Source: JAEMQF01 sp963850525
Lineage (GTDB): Bacteria > Pseudomonadota > Gammaproteobacteria > Burkholderiales > Burkholderiaceae_C
Reading direction: 5' to 3'
DNA length: 64,000 bases
NCBI GenBank assembly: GCA_963850525.1
Contig: CAWKLQ010000001.1
Coordinates: 186,001 to 250,000, forward strand
Of the stretch, positions 17,859-28,401 are shown in pieces; positions within the stretch are counted from its first letter, which is position 1; each line of letters opens with the position of its first letter. The notes beneath the pieces were generated by a model. That model was not told the origin of the DNA. It saw only the letters and a list, made by a program, of their open reading frames with translations, and made no database searches. The position numbers were made by a program, and so were the translations under genes.

Positions 17859-19145
17859 TCAGCGCATCGAATAGAACGCCGCGCGTCCCGGGTAGCTGGC
17901 CACTTCACCCAGGTCTTCTTCGATGCGCAGCAACTGGTTGTACTTGGCCATGCGGTCGCTGCGGCTCAGCGACCCGGTCTTGATCTGCCCGGCGTTGGTG
18001 CCTACGGCGATGTCGGCAATGGTCGAGTCTTCGGTTTCGCCCGAACGGTGGCTGATGACTGCCGTGTAGTTGGCGCGTTTGGCCATTTCGATCGCGGCAA
18101 AGGTCTCGGTGAGCGTGCCGATCTGGTTGATCTTGATGAGGATCGAGTTCGCGATCTTCTTCTCGATGCCGTCGCGGAAAATTTTCGTGTTCGTCACGAA
18201 CAAGTCGTCGCCGACGAGCTGCACTTTGGCGCCCAGACGTTCCGTCAGGTGCTTCCAGCCGTCCCAGTCGCCCTCGTGCATGCCGTCTTCGATGCTGATG
18301 ATGGGGTACTTGTCGACCCAGGTGGCGAGGATGTCGGTCCACTCGGGCGCGCTGAGTTCCAGCTTGCCGTTCTCCTCCAGGTGGTACTTGCCGTCCTTGT
18401 AGAACTCGCTGGCCGCGCAGTCCAGCCCGATGGCGATTTGGGTGCCTGCGGTGTAGCCGGCTTTGTCGATCGCCTCGAGGATCAGCTGGATCGCCGCCTC
18501 ATGGCTCGCCACGCTCGGCGCGAAACCGCCTTCGTCGCCCACCGCCGTGCTCATGCCCCTGGCGTCGATGATCTTCTTCAGCGCCTGGAACACCTCGCAG
18601 CCGTAGCGCATGGCCTCCCGAAAACTCGGCGCGCCCACCGGGATGATCATGAGTTCCTGCAGGTCCAGCGTATTGTTCGCGTGCGCGCCGCCGTTGATCA
18701 CGTTCATCATCGGCACGGGCATTTGCATCGCACCCGAGCCGCCGAAGTAGCGGTAGAGCGGCAGGCCGGATTCTTCGGCTGCGGCGCGCGCCACCGCCAT
18801 GCTCACCGCGAGCGTCGCGTTCGCGCCCAGGCGGCTCTTGTTGTCGGTGCCGTCCAGGTCGATCAGCGTGCGGTCCAGGAAGGCCTGTTCGCTCGCGTCA
18901 AGCCCCATCACGGCCTCCGACATCTCGGAGTTGATGTGCTCGACCGCCTTGAGCACGCCCTTGCCGCCGTAGCGCGCCTTGTCGCCGTCACGCAGTTCGA
19001 TCGCCTCGCGCGAGCCGGTGGACGCGCCCGAAGGCACTGCCGCGCGGCCCATCGTTCCGGACTCCAGCAGCACATCGCATTCGACGGTGGGGTTGCCGCG
19101 GCTGTCGAGGATTTCGCGGCCGACGATGTCAACGATTGCGCTCAT
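17859..19145 (-). CDS. eno: Enolase
   Basis: Enolase interconverts 2-phosphoglycerate and phosphoenolpyruvate and is part of the RNA degradosome in many bacteria. The 428-residue protein shows IVGREILDSRGNPTVE at the start, VPSGASTGSREAIELRDGD, GDEGGFAP, the ISIEDGMHEGDWDGWKHLT metal site, and ILIKINQIGTLTETF with SHRSGETEDSTIADIAV at the C-terminus. All expected Mg ligands and catalytic lysines are present. It sits in the conserved pyrG-kdsA-DUF1330-eno-ftsB cluster. Confidence 0.98.
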   Translation of the reverse strand: MSAIVDIVGREILDSRGNPTVECDVLLESGTMGRAAVPSGASTGSREAIELRDGDKARYGGKGVLKAVEHINSEMSEAVMGLDASEQAFLDRTLIDLDGTDNKSRLGANATLAVSMAVARAAAEESGLPLYRYFGGSGAMQMPVPMMNVINGGAHANNTLDLQELMIIPVGAPSFREAMRYGCEVFQALKKIIDARGMSTAVGDEGGFAPSVASHEAAIQLILEAIDKAGYTAGTQIAIGLDCAASEFYKDGKYHLEENGKLELSAPEWTDILATWVDKYPIISIEDGMHEGDWDGWKHLTERLGAKVQLVGDDLFVTNTKIFRDGIEKKIANSILIKINQIGTLTETFAAIEMAKRANYTAVISHRSGETEDSTIADIAVGTNAGQIKTGSLSRSDRMAKYNQLLRIEEDLGEVASYPGRAAFYSMR

Positions 19146-19176
19146 GCGGGGTCCCTTTGCCTATTGAACATTCTGC

Positions 19177-19467
19177 TCACACGCCTTCGACGACGACCAT
19201 GCGCATGATCGCAGCGTCTTTGCGCGCGGCGCGGGCCTTGGCGTATTCGGTGGACGCGTAGAAGGCCTTGGCCTTTTCGACCGAGGGGAATTTCAGCACG
19301 ACGATGCGGTCGGGTTGCCAATCTCCCTCCAGCACTTCCGAGGTGCCGCCGCGCACGCACACTTGTGCGCCGTGAGCGAGCATCGCCGCCGACGAAAGCT
19401 TCTTGTATTCCTCGTACTGCTGCGGGTTCGTGACGCGCACGTTGGCGATGATGTAGCCACTGCTCAC
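19177..19467 (-). CDS. DUF1330 family protein
   Basis: This 96-residue protein matches the DUF1330 dimeric alpha/beta-barrel family: GYIIANVRVTNPQQYEEYKKL at the start, VRGGTSEVLEGDWQPDRIVVLKFPSVEKAKAFY in the middle and a final MVVVEG strand. Function is unknown. It lies between kdsA and eno with short gaps (27 and 31 bases), a position it often occupies in Burkholderiales. Confidence 0.88.
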   Translation of the reverse strand: MSSGYIIANVRVTNPQQYEEYKKLSSAAMLAHGAQVCVRGGTSEVLEGDWQPDRIVVLKFPSVEKAKAFYASTEYAKARAARKDAAIMRMVVVEGV

Positions 19468-19494
19468 TGTGTATCTCCAGATCGGTTGTTCAGT

Positions 19495-20348
19495 TCAACA
19501 AGAAAAGTCGTTCTCCAGCAAAGGCTGGCTTTTGACCACGCGGTCCAGCGCGAGCAACTGCTCGAGCAGCGCGCGCATGTGCTTCAGCGGCACCGCATTG
19601 GGCCCGTCGCTCAAGGCCTTGGCCGGGTCCGGGTGGGTTTCCATGAACAGGCCCGCAATCCCCACGGCGACCGCGGCGCGCGCGAGCACTGGAACGAACT
19701 CGCGCTGCCCGCCTGAACTCGTTCCCTGGCCGCCGGGCAACTGCACGGAATGTGTTGCGTCGAACACGACGGGCGCGCCGGTCTCGCGCATGATCGCCAG
19801 GCTGCGCATGTCGGAGACGAGGTTGTTGTAGCCAAAGCTTGCGCCGCGCTCGCACGCCATGAAGTTGTCCTCTGGCAAGCCCTTTTCGCGCGCTGCCGCA
19901 CGGGCTTTGGCGATCACGTTCTGCATGTCGTGCGGGCTGAGGAACTGGCCCTTCTTGATGTTCACCGGTTTGCCCGATTGCGCGACCGCGTGGATGAAAT
20001 CGGTCTGACGGCACAGGAAGGCTGGGGTTTGCAGAACGTCGACGACGCTCGCCACGGCGGCGATCTGTTCGGCGCTGTGCACGTCGGTCAGCACCGGCAC
20101 GCCCAAGTCGCGCCTTACTTTGGACAGGATCGCCAGGCCCTTGTCGATTCCGGGGCCGCGAAACGTGGTGCCACTGGAGCGGTTCGCCTTGTCGAAGCTC
20201 GACTTGAAGATGAAAGGAATGCCAAGTGTCTGCGTGATCTCGCGCAGCTGCCCGGCAACGTCCATTTGCAGTTGTTCGGACTCGATGACGCACGGGCCGG
20301 CGATGAGGAAGAAGGGCCGGTCCAACCCCACTTCGAAGCCGCACAAAT

Positions 20349-20352
<4 letters not shown>
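19495..20352 (-). CDS. kdsA: 3-deoxy-8-phosphooctulonate synthase
   Basis: KdsA condenses phosphoenolpyruvate and arabinose 5-phosphate to Kdo-8-phosphate for lipopolysaccharide. The 285-residue protein has FFLIAGPCVIES, FKSSFDKANRSS, FRGPGIDKGL, LTDVHSAEQ, FLCRQTDFI, KKGQFLSPHDM and CERGASFGYNNLVSDMR, the usual active-site set. The ATG at 20350-20352 (complement) overlaps the pyrG stop by four bases. The longer upstream frame runs through pyrG and is not coding. Confidence 0.97.
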
Positions 20353-22043
<1,691 letters not shown>

Positions 22044-22089
22044 TGTGTGCAGCGCTGTGCGAGGACAACGCTGGGGTGGGAAAGCGCGA

Positions 22090-22944
22090 TTATAGAAGGG
22101 GGGGTTGGGTGGCCTGCGCTTCGGCCCGCGCCGCTTCAAATTGAACGAGCCAATCCAGCACCGCGTGCGCTGTGGCTTGCGGTTGTTCGAGCGGAAAAAG
22201 GTGCGTGCCCTGCAACATCGTGATGCGCGAGTGCGTGATCCGCTTGACCACGCGAATGCCGACGCGCTCGAGTTCAGCCGATTCGCTTCCGCCGACAAAA
22301 GCAACCGGGCAGCGCAACGGGTGGGCTCGCACCAGGCGCGACAGGTGATGCGGCAAGGTGTTGTAGATGGCGGTCTCGATCTGGCGCGAAAAACTCAGGC
22401 GTTGCCCTTGCGGGCAATCTTCGAGTCCGCAGGCCAGATAGTCGTCGAGCACACCCGGCGCCCAGCGCGCAAAAGCGCCCTTCGCCGCAAAGTGCGCGCG
22501 CGCCGCTGCGACGCTCGGCCAGAACTCGCGCCGGCGCTTGGACACATGGCCGGGCGAGAAGCGCTCGCCGATGCCTGTGGCCTTGGCGAACTGGACGGTG
22601 CGCGCCATCCAGGTCGGCAGCAAAGGCGAATCGAGCAGCACGACCCCCAGCACCCCCTGCGGACGGCGCGCCGCGGCGAGCACGCTGAGATAGCCGCCCA
22701 GCGAGTGGCCGACGAGGTAGGCCGGCGTTGCCGACTCGCTGTCAATGAAGTGAAGCAATTGATCGCGCAAGTGCGGCCAGTTGCTCGTCACCGGGTAGCG
22801 CGGGTCGTGGCCGAATTTGGGCAGCGCCACGACGCGCCAGCCGGCTTCGCGCCAAGGGTCGAAGAGGCGCCGATACGTGCCGGCGGGAAAGCCGTTGGCG
22901 TGCGAAAAGACGATCGTCCGCTCAGTGCCCTGCGCCGAAGTCAT
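22090..22944 (-). CDS. Alpha/beta hydrolase
   Basis: A 284-residue alpha/beta-hydrolase-fold protein: oxyanion loop FSHANGFPAGTYR, nucleophile elbow GHSLGG (Ser near residue 96), an acid region around FVGGSESAELE and the catalytic His in GTHLFPLEQP. The substrate is not evident; lipase, esterase or thioester hydrolase roles are possible. Its ATG overlaps the mutS stop by four bases, so it is read from the suhB-mutS transcript. Confidence 0.82.
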   Translation of the reverse strand: MTSAQGTERTIVFSHANGFPAGTYRRLFDPWREAGWRVVALPKFGHDPRYPVTSNWPHLRDQLLHFIDSESATPAYLVGHSLGGYLSVLAAARRPQGVLGVVLLDSPLLPTWMARTVQFAKATGIGERFSPGHVSKRRREFWPSVAAARAHFAAKGAFARWAPGVLDDYLACGLEDCPQGQRLSFSRQIETAIYNTLPHHLSRLVRAHPLRCPVAFVGGSESAELERVGIRVVKRITHSRITMLQGTHLFPLEQPQATAHAVLDWLVQFEAARAEAQATQPPLL

Positions 22945-25535
22945 GCCGGCCTCTCCAGCAAGGCCTGCAGGCGGTACAGCGCCTCCAGCGCCTGCTTGGG
23001 AGTCAGCGAATCGGGCTCGACTGCGGCGAGTGCGAGTTCGACGGCGCTGCGCTGCACCTCAATCGCCGGCGCCGGCGCGGCGAACAAATCGATTTGTGCC
23101 TGCCCCTGCGCGCGCTGCGCCTCCAGGGCTTCGAGCGTCGCGCGCGCCTGGCGCACGAGCGAGCCCGGCATTCCGGCCAGGCGCGCGACCTGCACGCCAT
23201 AACTGCGGCTCGCCGGGCCGGGCTGGATTTCATGGAGGAACACGATTCCCTCGCCGCTTTCCGTCGCCGACACGTGCACGTTGACTGCGCGATCGTGTTT
23301 TGCCGGGAATTCGGTGAGTTCGAAATAGTGCGTCGCGAACAGCGTGAAGGAGCGATTGCGTTCGTGCAAGTGGCTGGCAATCGCGCCGGCCAGCGCCAGG
23401 CCGTCGAAGGTCGATGTGCCGCGCCCGATTTCGTCCATCAGCACGAGCGAATGTTCGGTCGCGTGGTGCAGGATCGCCGCCGCCTCCGTCATCTCGAGCA
23501 TGAAGGTCGATTGCGCGTTCGCCAGGTCGTCGGCGGCGCCGATTCGCGTGTGGATCGCGTCGATGGGCCCGAGGCGGCACTCGTCTGCGGGGACAAAGGA
23601 ACCGATCGCTGCGAGCAATACGATCAACGCGACCTGGCGCATGTAAGTGCTTTTTCCGCCCATGTTCGGCCCGGTGATGACTTGCATCTTGCGCCGCGCG
23701 TCGAGCCTGCAGTGATTCGCGATGAAGTTGCCGGCACCGGTTTCCAGAAGACGCCCCTCGACGACCGGGTGGCGTCCGGCGACGATGTCGATGCCCGGTT
23801 CGCGAACGAACTGCGGGCGGCACCAATTGAGGCTCGTCGCGCGCTCGGCGAGGGTCGCCAGCGCGTCGAGTTGCGCCAATGCCCGTGCGCACGCGCTGAG
23901 CGCATCCACGTGCGGCTGGAGCGAATCGAGCAGGGCGTCGAACAACATCTTCTCGCGCGCCAGCGAGCGCTCCTGCGCGGACAGCGCCTTGTCCTCGAAG
24001 GCCTTCAATTCCGGCGTGATGAAACGCTCGGCGTTCTTCAGCGTCTGGCGGCGCCGGTAGTCGAGCGGTACCTTGCCCGCCTGGCTCGACGTGACTTCGA
24101 TGTAGAAGCCGTGCACCTTGTTGTACTGCACGCGCAAGTTGGCGATGCCGGTGCGCGCCCGTTCGCGCGCCTCGAGTTCGATGAGGAAGGTATCGCAGTT
24201 CTGTGCGATGTCGCGCAGCTCGTCGAGTTCGGCGTCAAAGCCGCTCGCAATGACACCACCGTCGCGCAGCAAGACCGCGGGCTCGGCGGCGATGGCCACG
24301 TTGAGCAAGGCTTCAATGGTTGGGGGAGGGCTCATGGCCTCGAGCAGCATGTCGAGCAGCAACGCGCGCTGCGCCGGGATTTGCGCACCCAACTCGGGCA
24401 GATTCGCCAAGGTGCTGCGCAAGCCGGTGAGTTCGCGCGGGCGCACCTGGCGCAAGGCGATTCGCGCCGTGATGCGTTCAACGTCGCTGACGCTGCGCAG
24501 CCGCTCGCGAAGGGCGGGCACGTCGGCCGCCATCAACTCGGCGAGCGCGTCGTGGCGTTGCTCGGCGACGCTGCGATCGCGCAAGGGGTTGAGCAGCCAA
24601 TGGCGCAGTGCCCGGCTGCCCATGCCGGTGCGGCACGTGTCGAGCAGCGACAGCAACGTCGGCGCCGGCTCGCCGCGCAGCGTCTGGATCAGCTCCAGGT
24701 TGCGCTGCGTGATCGGCGGCAAGTCGAGCAGTTCGCTGGCGCGCTGCACTTCGAGCCTGCGCACGTGTGCCAGCGCCTGGCCCTGGGTGCGCTCGGCATA
24801 GCTCAGCAGCGCGGCGGCTGCCGCCTGCGCGACGAGCAAGTCTTGCGCGTTAAAACCGGCCAGACTCGCCACCTGGAGTTGTTCGCAGAGCTTGCGCTGC
24901 CCCAGTGCGGTGTCGAATTGCCAAGCGCCTTGCGCTGTGACGGGCAGGCGCGACGCCTGCAGCGCCTCGGGCAACTGCTCACGATCCACCAACACCTCGG
25001 CCGGCCCCAGGCGCGCGAGCCAGCCGGCCAGCTCGCCTTCACTGCATTCGGTCAGACCGAGTTCGCCGCGCGTCAGCGCCAACCACGCCAGGCCGAATTT
25101 CGCGCCGCGCTTGCACACGGCGAGCAGCACGGCGTCGCTCTTCTCGGCAAGCAGTTCGCTGTCGGTCACGGTGCCCGGCGTGATCACGCGCACCACCTTG
25201 CGCTCGACCGGCCCCTTCGCCGTGGCCACATCGCCGACCTGTTCGCAAATCGCGATCGCCTCGCCGAGCTTGATCAACTTGGCGAGATAACTCTCCACCG
25301 AATGCACCGGAACGCCCGCCATGACGACGGGTTCGCCGTCGCTGTTGCCACGCGACGTGAGCGTGATGTCCAGGAGTCGGTTCGCCTTGCGCGCGTCATC
25401 GAAGAACAGCTCGTAGAAGTCGCCCATGCGGTAGAACACGAGCGTGTCGGGGAACTCGGCCTTGATGCGCAGGTACTGTTGCATCATCGGCGTGTGGCCA
25501 GCCAGGTCGACGGGGGCCATGCGCATCGGCACCAT
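22941..25535 (-). CDS. mutS: DNA mismatch repair protein MutS
   Basis: MutS binds base mismatches and small loops and recruits MutL. The 864-residue protein starts with the mismatch-recognition domain, including FYRMGDFYELFFDDA with the Phe-X-Glu wedge nearby, then connector and lever domains, and ends with the ABC-type ATPase: TGPNMGGKSTYMRQ (Walker A), SLVLMDEIGRGTSTFDG (Walker B and signature) and FATHYFELTE. Three in-frame ATGs lie at 25535, 25526 and 25520; the first is used. suhB ends five bases upstream. Confidence 0.97.
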   Translation of the reverse strand: MVPMRMAPVDLAGHTPMMQQYLRIKAEFPDTLVFYRMGDFYELFFDDARKANRLLDITLTSRGNSDGEPVVMAGVPVHSVESYLAKLIKLGEAIAICEQVGDVATAKGPVERKVVRVITPGTVTDSELLAEKSDAVLLAVCKRGAKFGLAWLALTRGELGLTECSEGELAGWLARLGPAEVLVDREQLPEALQASRLPVTAQGAWQFDTALGQRKLCEQLQVASLAGFNAQDLLVAQAAAAALLSYAERTQGQALAHVRRLEVQRASELLDLPPITQRNLELIQTLRGEPAPTLLSLLDTCRTGMGSRALRHWLLNPLRDRSVAEQRHDALAELMAADVPALRERLRSVSDVERITARIALRQVRPRELTGLRSTLANLPELGAQIPAQRALLLDMLLEAMSPPPTIEALLNVAIAAEPAVLLRDGGVIASGFDAELDELRDIAQNCDTFLIELEARERARTGIANLRVQYNKVHGFYIEVTSSQAGKVPLDYRRRQTLKNAERFITPELKAFEDKALSAQERSLAREKMLFDALLDSLQPHVDALSACARALAQLDALATLAERATSLNWCRPQFVREPGIDIVAGRHPVVEGRLLETGAGNFIANHCRLDARRKMQVITGPNMGGKSTYMRQVALIVLLAAIGSFVPADECRLGPIDAIHTRIGAADDLANAQSTFMLEMTEAAAILHHATEHSLVLMDEIGRGTSTFDGLALAGAIASHLHERNRSFTLFATHYFELTEFPAKHDRAVNVHVSATESGEGIVFLHEIQPGPASRSYGVQVARLAGMPGSLVRQARATLEALEAQRAQGQAQIDLFAAPAPAIEVQRSAVELALAAVEPDSLTPKQALEALYRLQALLERPA

Positions 25536-25540
25536 CGTGT

Positions 25541-26527
25541 TCAGAGCGTCGTGCTGCCCTTGGCGGGGGTCACCGGCTTGCGCACGCGTACTGCCGTGGG
25601 CTTGGGCGCGGCGTCGGGCAGGGGCGCTGCGTCGAGCAGGGTCGCTGCCAGGGCGTCTTCCGGGGTCACTTCCGGGGTCAGGTCTTGCCTTTTGCCTTCC
25701 GCATCCGCCGCGTCGCCCTTGCCGATTTGCGAGAACGGCGCGAGCATTTGCACCAATTGACCGTAAATCTTCGGGTTGCCGGCGATCACTTCTTTCTGGT
25801 ACAGGAAGTCGCTCTCGCCCGTGAAGTTGCCGATCAGGCCGCCGGCTTCGGTGACCATCAACGCACCCGCGGCCATGTCCCACGGGCTCAGGCCCGGCTC
25901 GAAGAAGCCGTCATACGCGCCTGCGGCGACGTGGCACAGGTCGAGTGCCGCCGAGCCGGGGCGGCGCACGCCGGCGCAAGACTGCATGACGATGCCCAGC
26001 ATCTGCATGTAGCGCTTGAAGTCGTCGCCGCGGCGAAACGGGAAACCCGTGCCGATGAGCGCGTCGTTCATGCGATTGCGCTTGGAGACGCGCAGGCGCC
26101 GGTCGTTGAGGAAGGCGCCGCGCCCCTTGGAGGCGATGAACAGGTCGTTGCGCGCCGGGTCATAAACGACACCCTGCTGCAACTGGCCGCGAAACGACAG
26201 CGCGATCGACACGCAGTACATCGGCAGGCCGTGGATGAAATTCGTCGTGCCGTCCAGCGGATCGATGATCCAGACGTACTCGCTGTCTTTGGCGCCGTGC
26301 GCGCGGCCCGACTCTTCGGCGAGGATGGCGTGGCCCGGGTAAGCGTCGAGCAGGGTTTCGATGATCGCGGCTTCCGCGGCGTGGTCGACTTCGGTGACGA
26401 AGTCGTTCGGCGCCTTGGTGTTCACCGTGATCCGGTCCAGATCCACCGACGCCCGGCTGATCACGCTGCCGGCGCTGCGCGCTGCCTTGATGGCGATGTT
26501 GAGCATCGGGTGAAGCGCTTGCGTCAT
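25541..26527 (-). CDS. suhB: Inositol monophosphatase family protein with REP-coded C-terminal tail
   Basis: The 328-residue protein matches SuhB/IMPase: AEAAIIETLLDAYPGHAILAEESG, the metal motif WIIDPLDGTTNFIHG and LSPWDMAAGALMVTEAGG. SuhB dephosphorylates inositol monophosphate and in E. coli also takes part in rRNA antitermination. The family is usually near 265 residues; here the core ends near residue 270 (YGQLVQMLAPFSQIGKG) and a low-complexity Ala/Pro/Thr tail of about 55 residues follows. The start of that tail, EGKRQDLTP, is translated from a REP half-unit identical in most bases to the copies around the transposase at 59 kb. Confidence 0.92.
   Translation of the reverse strand: MTQALHPMLNIAIKAARSAGSVISRASVDLDRITVNTKAPNDFVTEVDHAAEAAIIETLLDAYPGHAILAEESGRAHGAKDSEYVWIIDPLDGTTNFIHGLPMYCVSIALSFRGQLQQGVVYDPARNDLFIASKGRGAFLNDRRLRVSKRNRMNDALIGTGFPFRRGDDFKRYMQMLGIVMQSCAGVRRPGSAALDLCHVAAGAYDGFFEPGLSPWDMAAGALMVTEAGGLIGNFTGESDFLYQKEVIAGNPKIYGQLVQMLAPFSQIGKGDAADAEGKRQDLTPEVTPEDALAATLLDAAPLPDAAPKPTAVRVRKPVTPAKGSTTL
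25674..25698. repeat. REP half-unit, family B, inserted in frame in suhB
   Basis: The 23 bases beginning GGGGTCAGGTCTTGCCTTTT at 25674 match the terminal repeat of the transposase unit at 59185, and 24 of the first 25 positions agree. No inverted partner is present nearby. Read on the minus strand it codes EGKRQDLTP in the suhB tail without breaking the frame. Confidence 0.85.
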
Positions 26528-26677
26528 GGGCGGCCGGCGTGATGCCGGTGGGTCAAGGGGTGGCTTGGGAATGAGAAAGAGCGGCGGCAGGCCAGCACAC
26601 GTCGAGTGACGGAGAAAGCGGCTGCGGATAATGCGAGTTTAGCTGCCCACCCTCGGCCCTTCGCACAGGCCGTTCCC

Positions 26678-27412
26678 ATGCCCGGCCACGACACCACCCG
26701 CTTCATCCTGATTGGCACCAGCCACGCCGGCAACGTCGGCGCCACGGCGCGAGCCATGAAGGTGATGGGGTTCTCCGACCTGGTGCTGGTGGCGCCGCGT
26801 GATCCGAACGTGCAGCGCAAGGCGGAAGCGATTGCCATGGCGAGCGGCGCGACCGACGTGCTCGCCAACGCGCGCGTCGCTGCCGACATGACGCAGGCGC
26901 TGGAGGGCATGACTTATGTGTGCGCGACGGCGATGACGCCGCGCGACTTCGGCCCGCCCACGCACGCGCCGCGCGACCTGTTTACCACGCTGAAGGAATC
27001 TGCGCACCGCGTCGCCTTCGTCTTCGGCTCGGAGCGCTTCGGCATGAGCAACGACGACGTGTACCGCTGCCACGCCGCCTTGAGCATCCCGACGCGCGCC
27101 GACTACGGCTCGCTGAACCTGGCGCAAGCGGTGCAGTTGATTGCCTACGACTGGCGCCAGGCCCTGGGCGGCTACGACGTGGTGGCGCGCACCCTGGACG
27201 CCGCCGTGGCGGATGCGGTGGCCGTGCAAGGCCTGCTCGATCACTGGCAGGCGGCACTCGAGCAAATCGGCTTTCACGATCCGGCCGCGCCGAAGAAGCT
27301 GCTGCCGCGTTTGAACCGGCTCCTGAACCGGGCCCAGTTGACGCAGGAGGAAGTCCACATCCTGCGAGGCGTGGCCAAGGCGATGCAGGAGCGCTGCCTG
27401 CCACGTTCGTGA
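26678..27412 (+). CDS. trmJ: tRNA (cytidine/uridine-2'-O-)-methyltransferase TrmJ
   Basis: TrmJ methylates the 2'-OH of nucleotide 32 of several tRNAs. The 244-residue protein is a SPOUT methyltransferase with the three motifs in order: LIGTSHAGNVGATARAMKVMGFSDLVLVAP, FVFGSERFGMSNDDVYRCHA, and IPTRADYGSLNLAQAVQLIAYD that forms the SAM-binding trefoil knot, then a C-terminal helical extension. GTG 26606 extends the frame by 24 residues, but ATG 26678 fits the family start. Divergent from suhB with about 150 bases between. Confidence 0.9.
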   Translation: MPGHDTTRFILIGTSHAGNVGATARAMKVMGFSDLVLVAPRDPNVQRKAEAIAMASGATDVLANARVAADMTQALEGMTYVCATAMTPRDFGPPTHAPRDLFTTLKESAHRVAFVFGSERFGMSNDDVYRCHAALSIPTRADYGSLNLAQAVQLIAYDWRQALGGYDVVARTLDAAVADAVAVQGLLDHWQAALEQIGFHDPAAPKKLLPRLNRLLNRAQLTQEEVHILRGVAKAMQERCLPRS

Positions 27413-27486
27413 TGCAAGGGGTGAGTGTGGGGTTAAGAGCCCGGGGCTAAACTGGGACTCACGCCTCCCCAAGTCCCCAGCGAATC

Positions 27487-28266
27487 ATGTTCGAGCGCCT
27501 CCGAGAAGACATCGCCTGCATTCTGGAGCGTGACCCCGCAGCGCGCTCGAGCTGGGACGTGCTGACCTGCTACCCCGGCTTGCACGCGCTGATCCTGCAT
27601 CGGCGCGCGAGCTGGTTCTGGAAGCGCGGCTGGTTCTGGCTCGGGCGTTTTGTCTCGCACCTCGGTCGCTTCATTTCGGGAATCGAAATTCACCCGGGCG
27701 CCCAGATCGGCAGGCGCGTCTTCATCGACCACGGCATGGGTGTCGTGATCGGCGAGACCGCCGAAGTCGGCGACGAATGCACCATCTATCAAGGCGTTAC
27801 GCTCGGCGGCACGTCGCTTGCGAAGGGCGCCAAACGCCATCCGACGCTCGGCCGCGGCGTCATCGTCGGCGCGAATTCGCAAGTGCTGGGGGGCTTTACG
27901 GTGGGCGATGGGGCGCGGGTCGGCTCCAACGCCGTCGTGCTCAAGGCCGTGCCCCCGGGAACGACGGCGGTGGGCAATCCGGCGCGGATCATCCAGGCTG
28001 AAGGTGACGCGAAGCGCGAAGAAGCCGCGGCCAAGATGGGCTTCTCGGCGTACGGCATCACGCAGGGCGACGATCCCGTGGCGCAGGCGATGAAAGGCCT
28101 GATCGACAACGCCGCGGGTCACGAGCACCAGATCACGATGCTGTGGCAAGCGATCGAAAAGCTTTCGGTGCGCTCGCGCGAGTTGCCCGCGCCCGATTGC
28201 GTGCCCGAAGACGCGCAAACTGCTGAGCTTTTCGACGCCGAGCGATTGAGCCGTCTCGTCAAGTAG
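27487..28266 (+). CDS. cysE: Serine O-acetyltransferase
   Basis: CysE acetylates serine to O-acetylserine, the acceptor of sulfide in cysteine synthesis. The 259-residue protein has a helical N-terminus and a left-handed beta-helix of hexapeptide repeats (IEIHPGAQIGRRVFIDHGMGVVIGETAEVGDECTIYQGVTLGG), with the catalytic Asp-His of IDHG and the EIHPGA motif. A C-terminal tail of about 85 residues follows the helix and is longer than the regulatory tail of enteric CysE; it resembles the NifP/EpsC-type shorter-core enzymes. A REP-like repeat begins eight bases after the stop. Confidence 0.93.
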   Translation: MFERLREDIACILERDPAARSSWDVLTCYPGLHALILHRRASWFWKRGWFWLGRFVSHLGRFISGIEIHPGAQIGRRVFIDHGMGVVIGETAEVGDECTIYQGVTLGGTSLAKGAKRHPTLGRGVIVGANSQVLGGFTVGDGARVGSNAVVLKAVPPGTTAVGNPARIIQAEGDAKREEAAAKMGFSAYGITQGDDPVAQAMKGLIDNAAGHEHQITMLWQAIEKLSVRSRELPAPDCVPEDAQTAELFDAERLSRLVK

Positions 28267-28274
28267 GCGTGCGT

Positions 28275-28380
28275 GTCATCCCGGCGAACGCCGGGATCCA
28301 CCGTCGGCGTTCGCGCTGCGGCCTGCCAGTGGACCCCGGCCCCCGCGTCGCGTACGGGGTGGCCCTTTCGCCGGGATGAC
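28275..28380. repeat. Paired REP-like element, family A, copy 2
   Basis: GTCATCCCGGCGAACGCCGG... at 28275-28300 is a hairpin, and a mirrored unit ending TTTCGCCGGGATGAC lies at 28330-28380. Together they fill most of the gap between cysE and the BaiN-like gene, 20 bases before the latter's start. Confidence 0.8.
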
Positions 28381-28401
28381 AAGTCTGGCGACAATGCCTC
28401 G

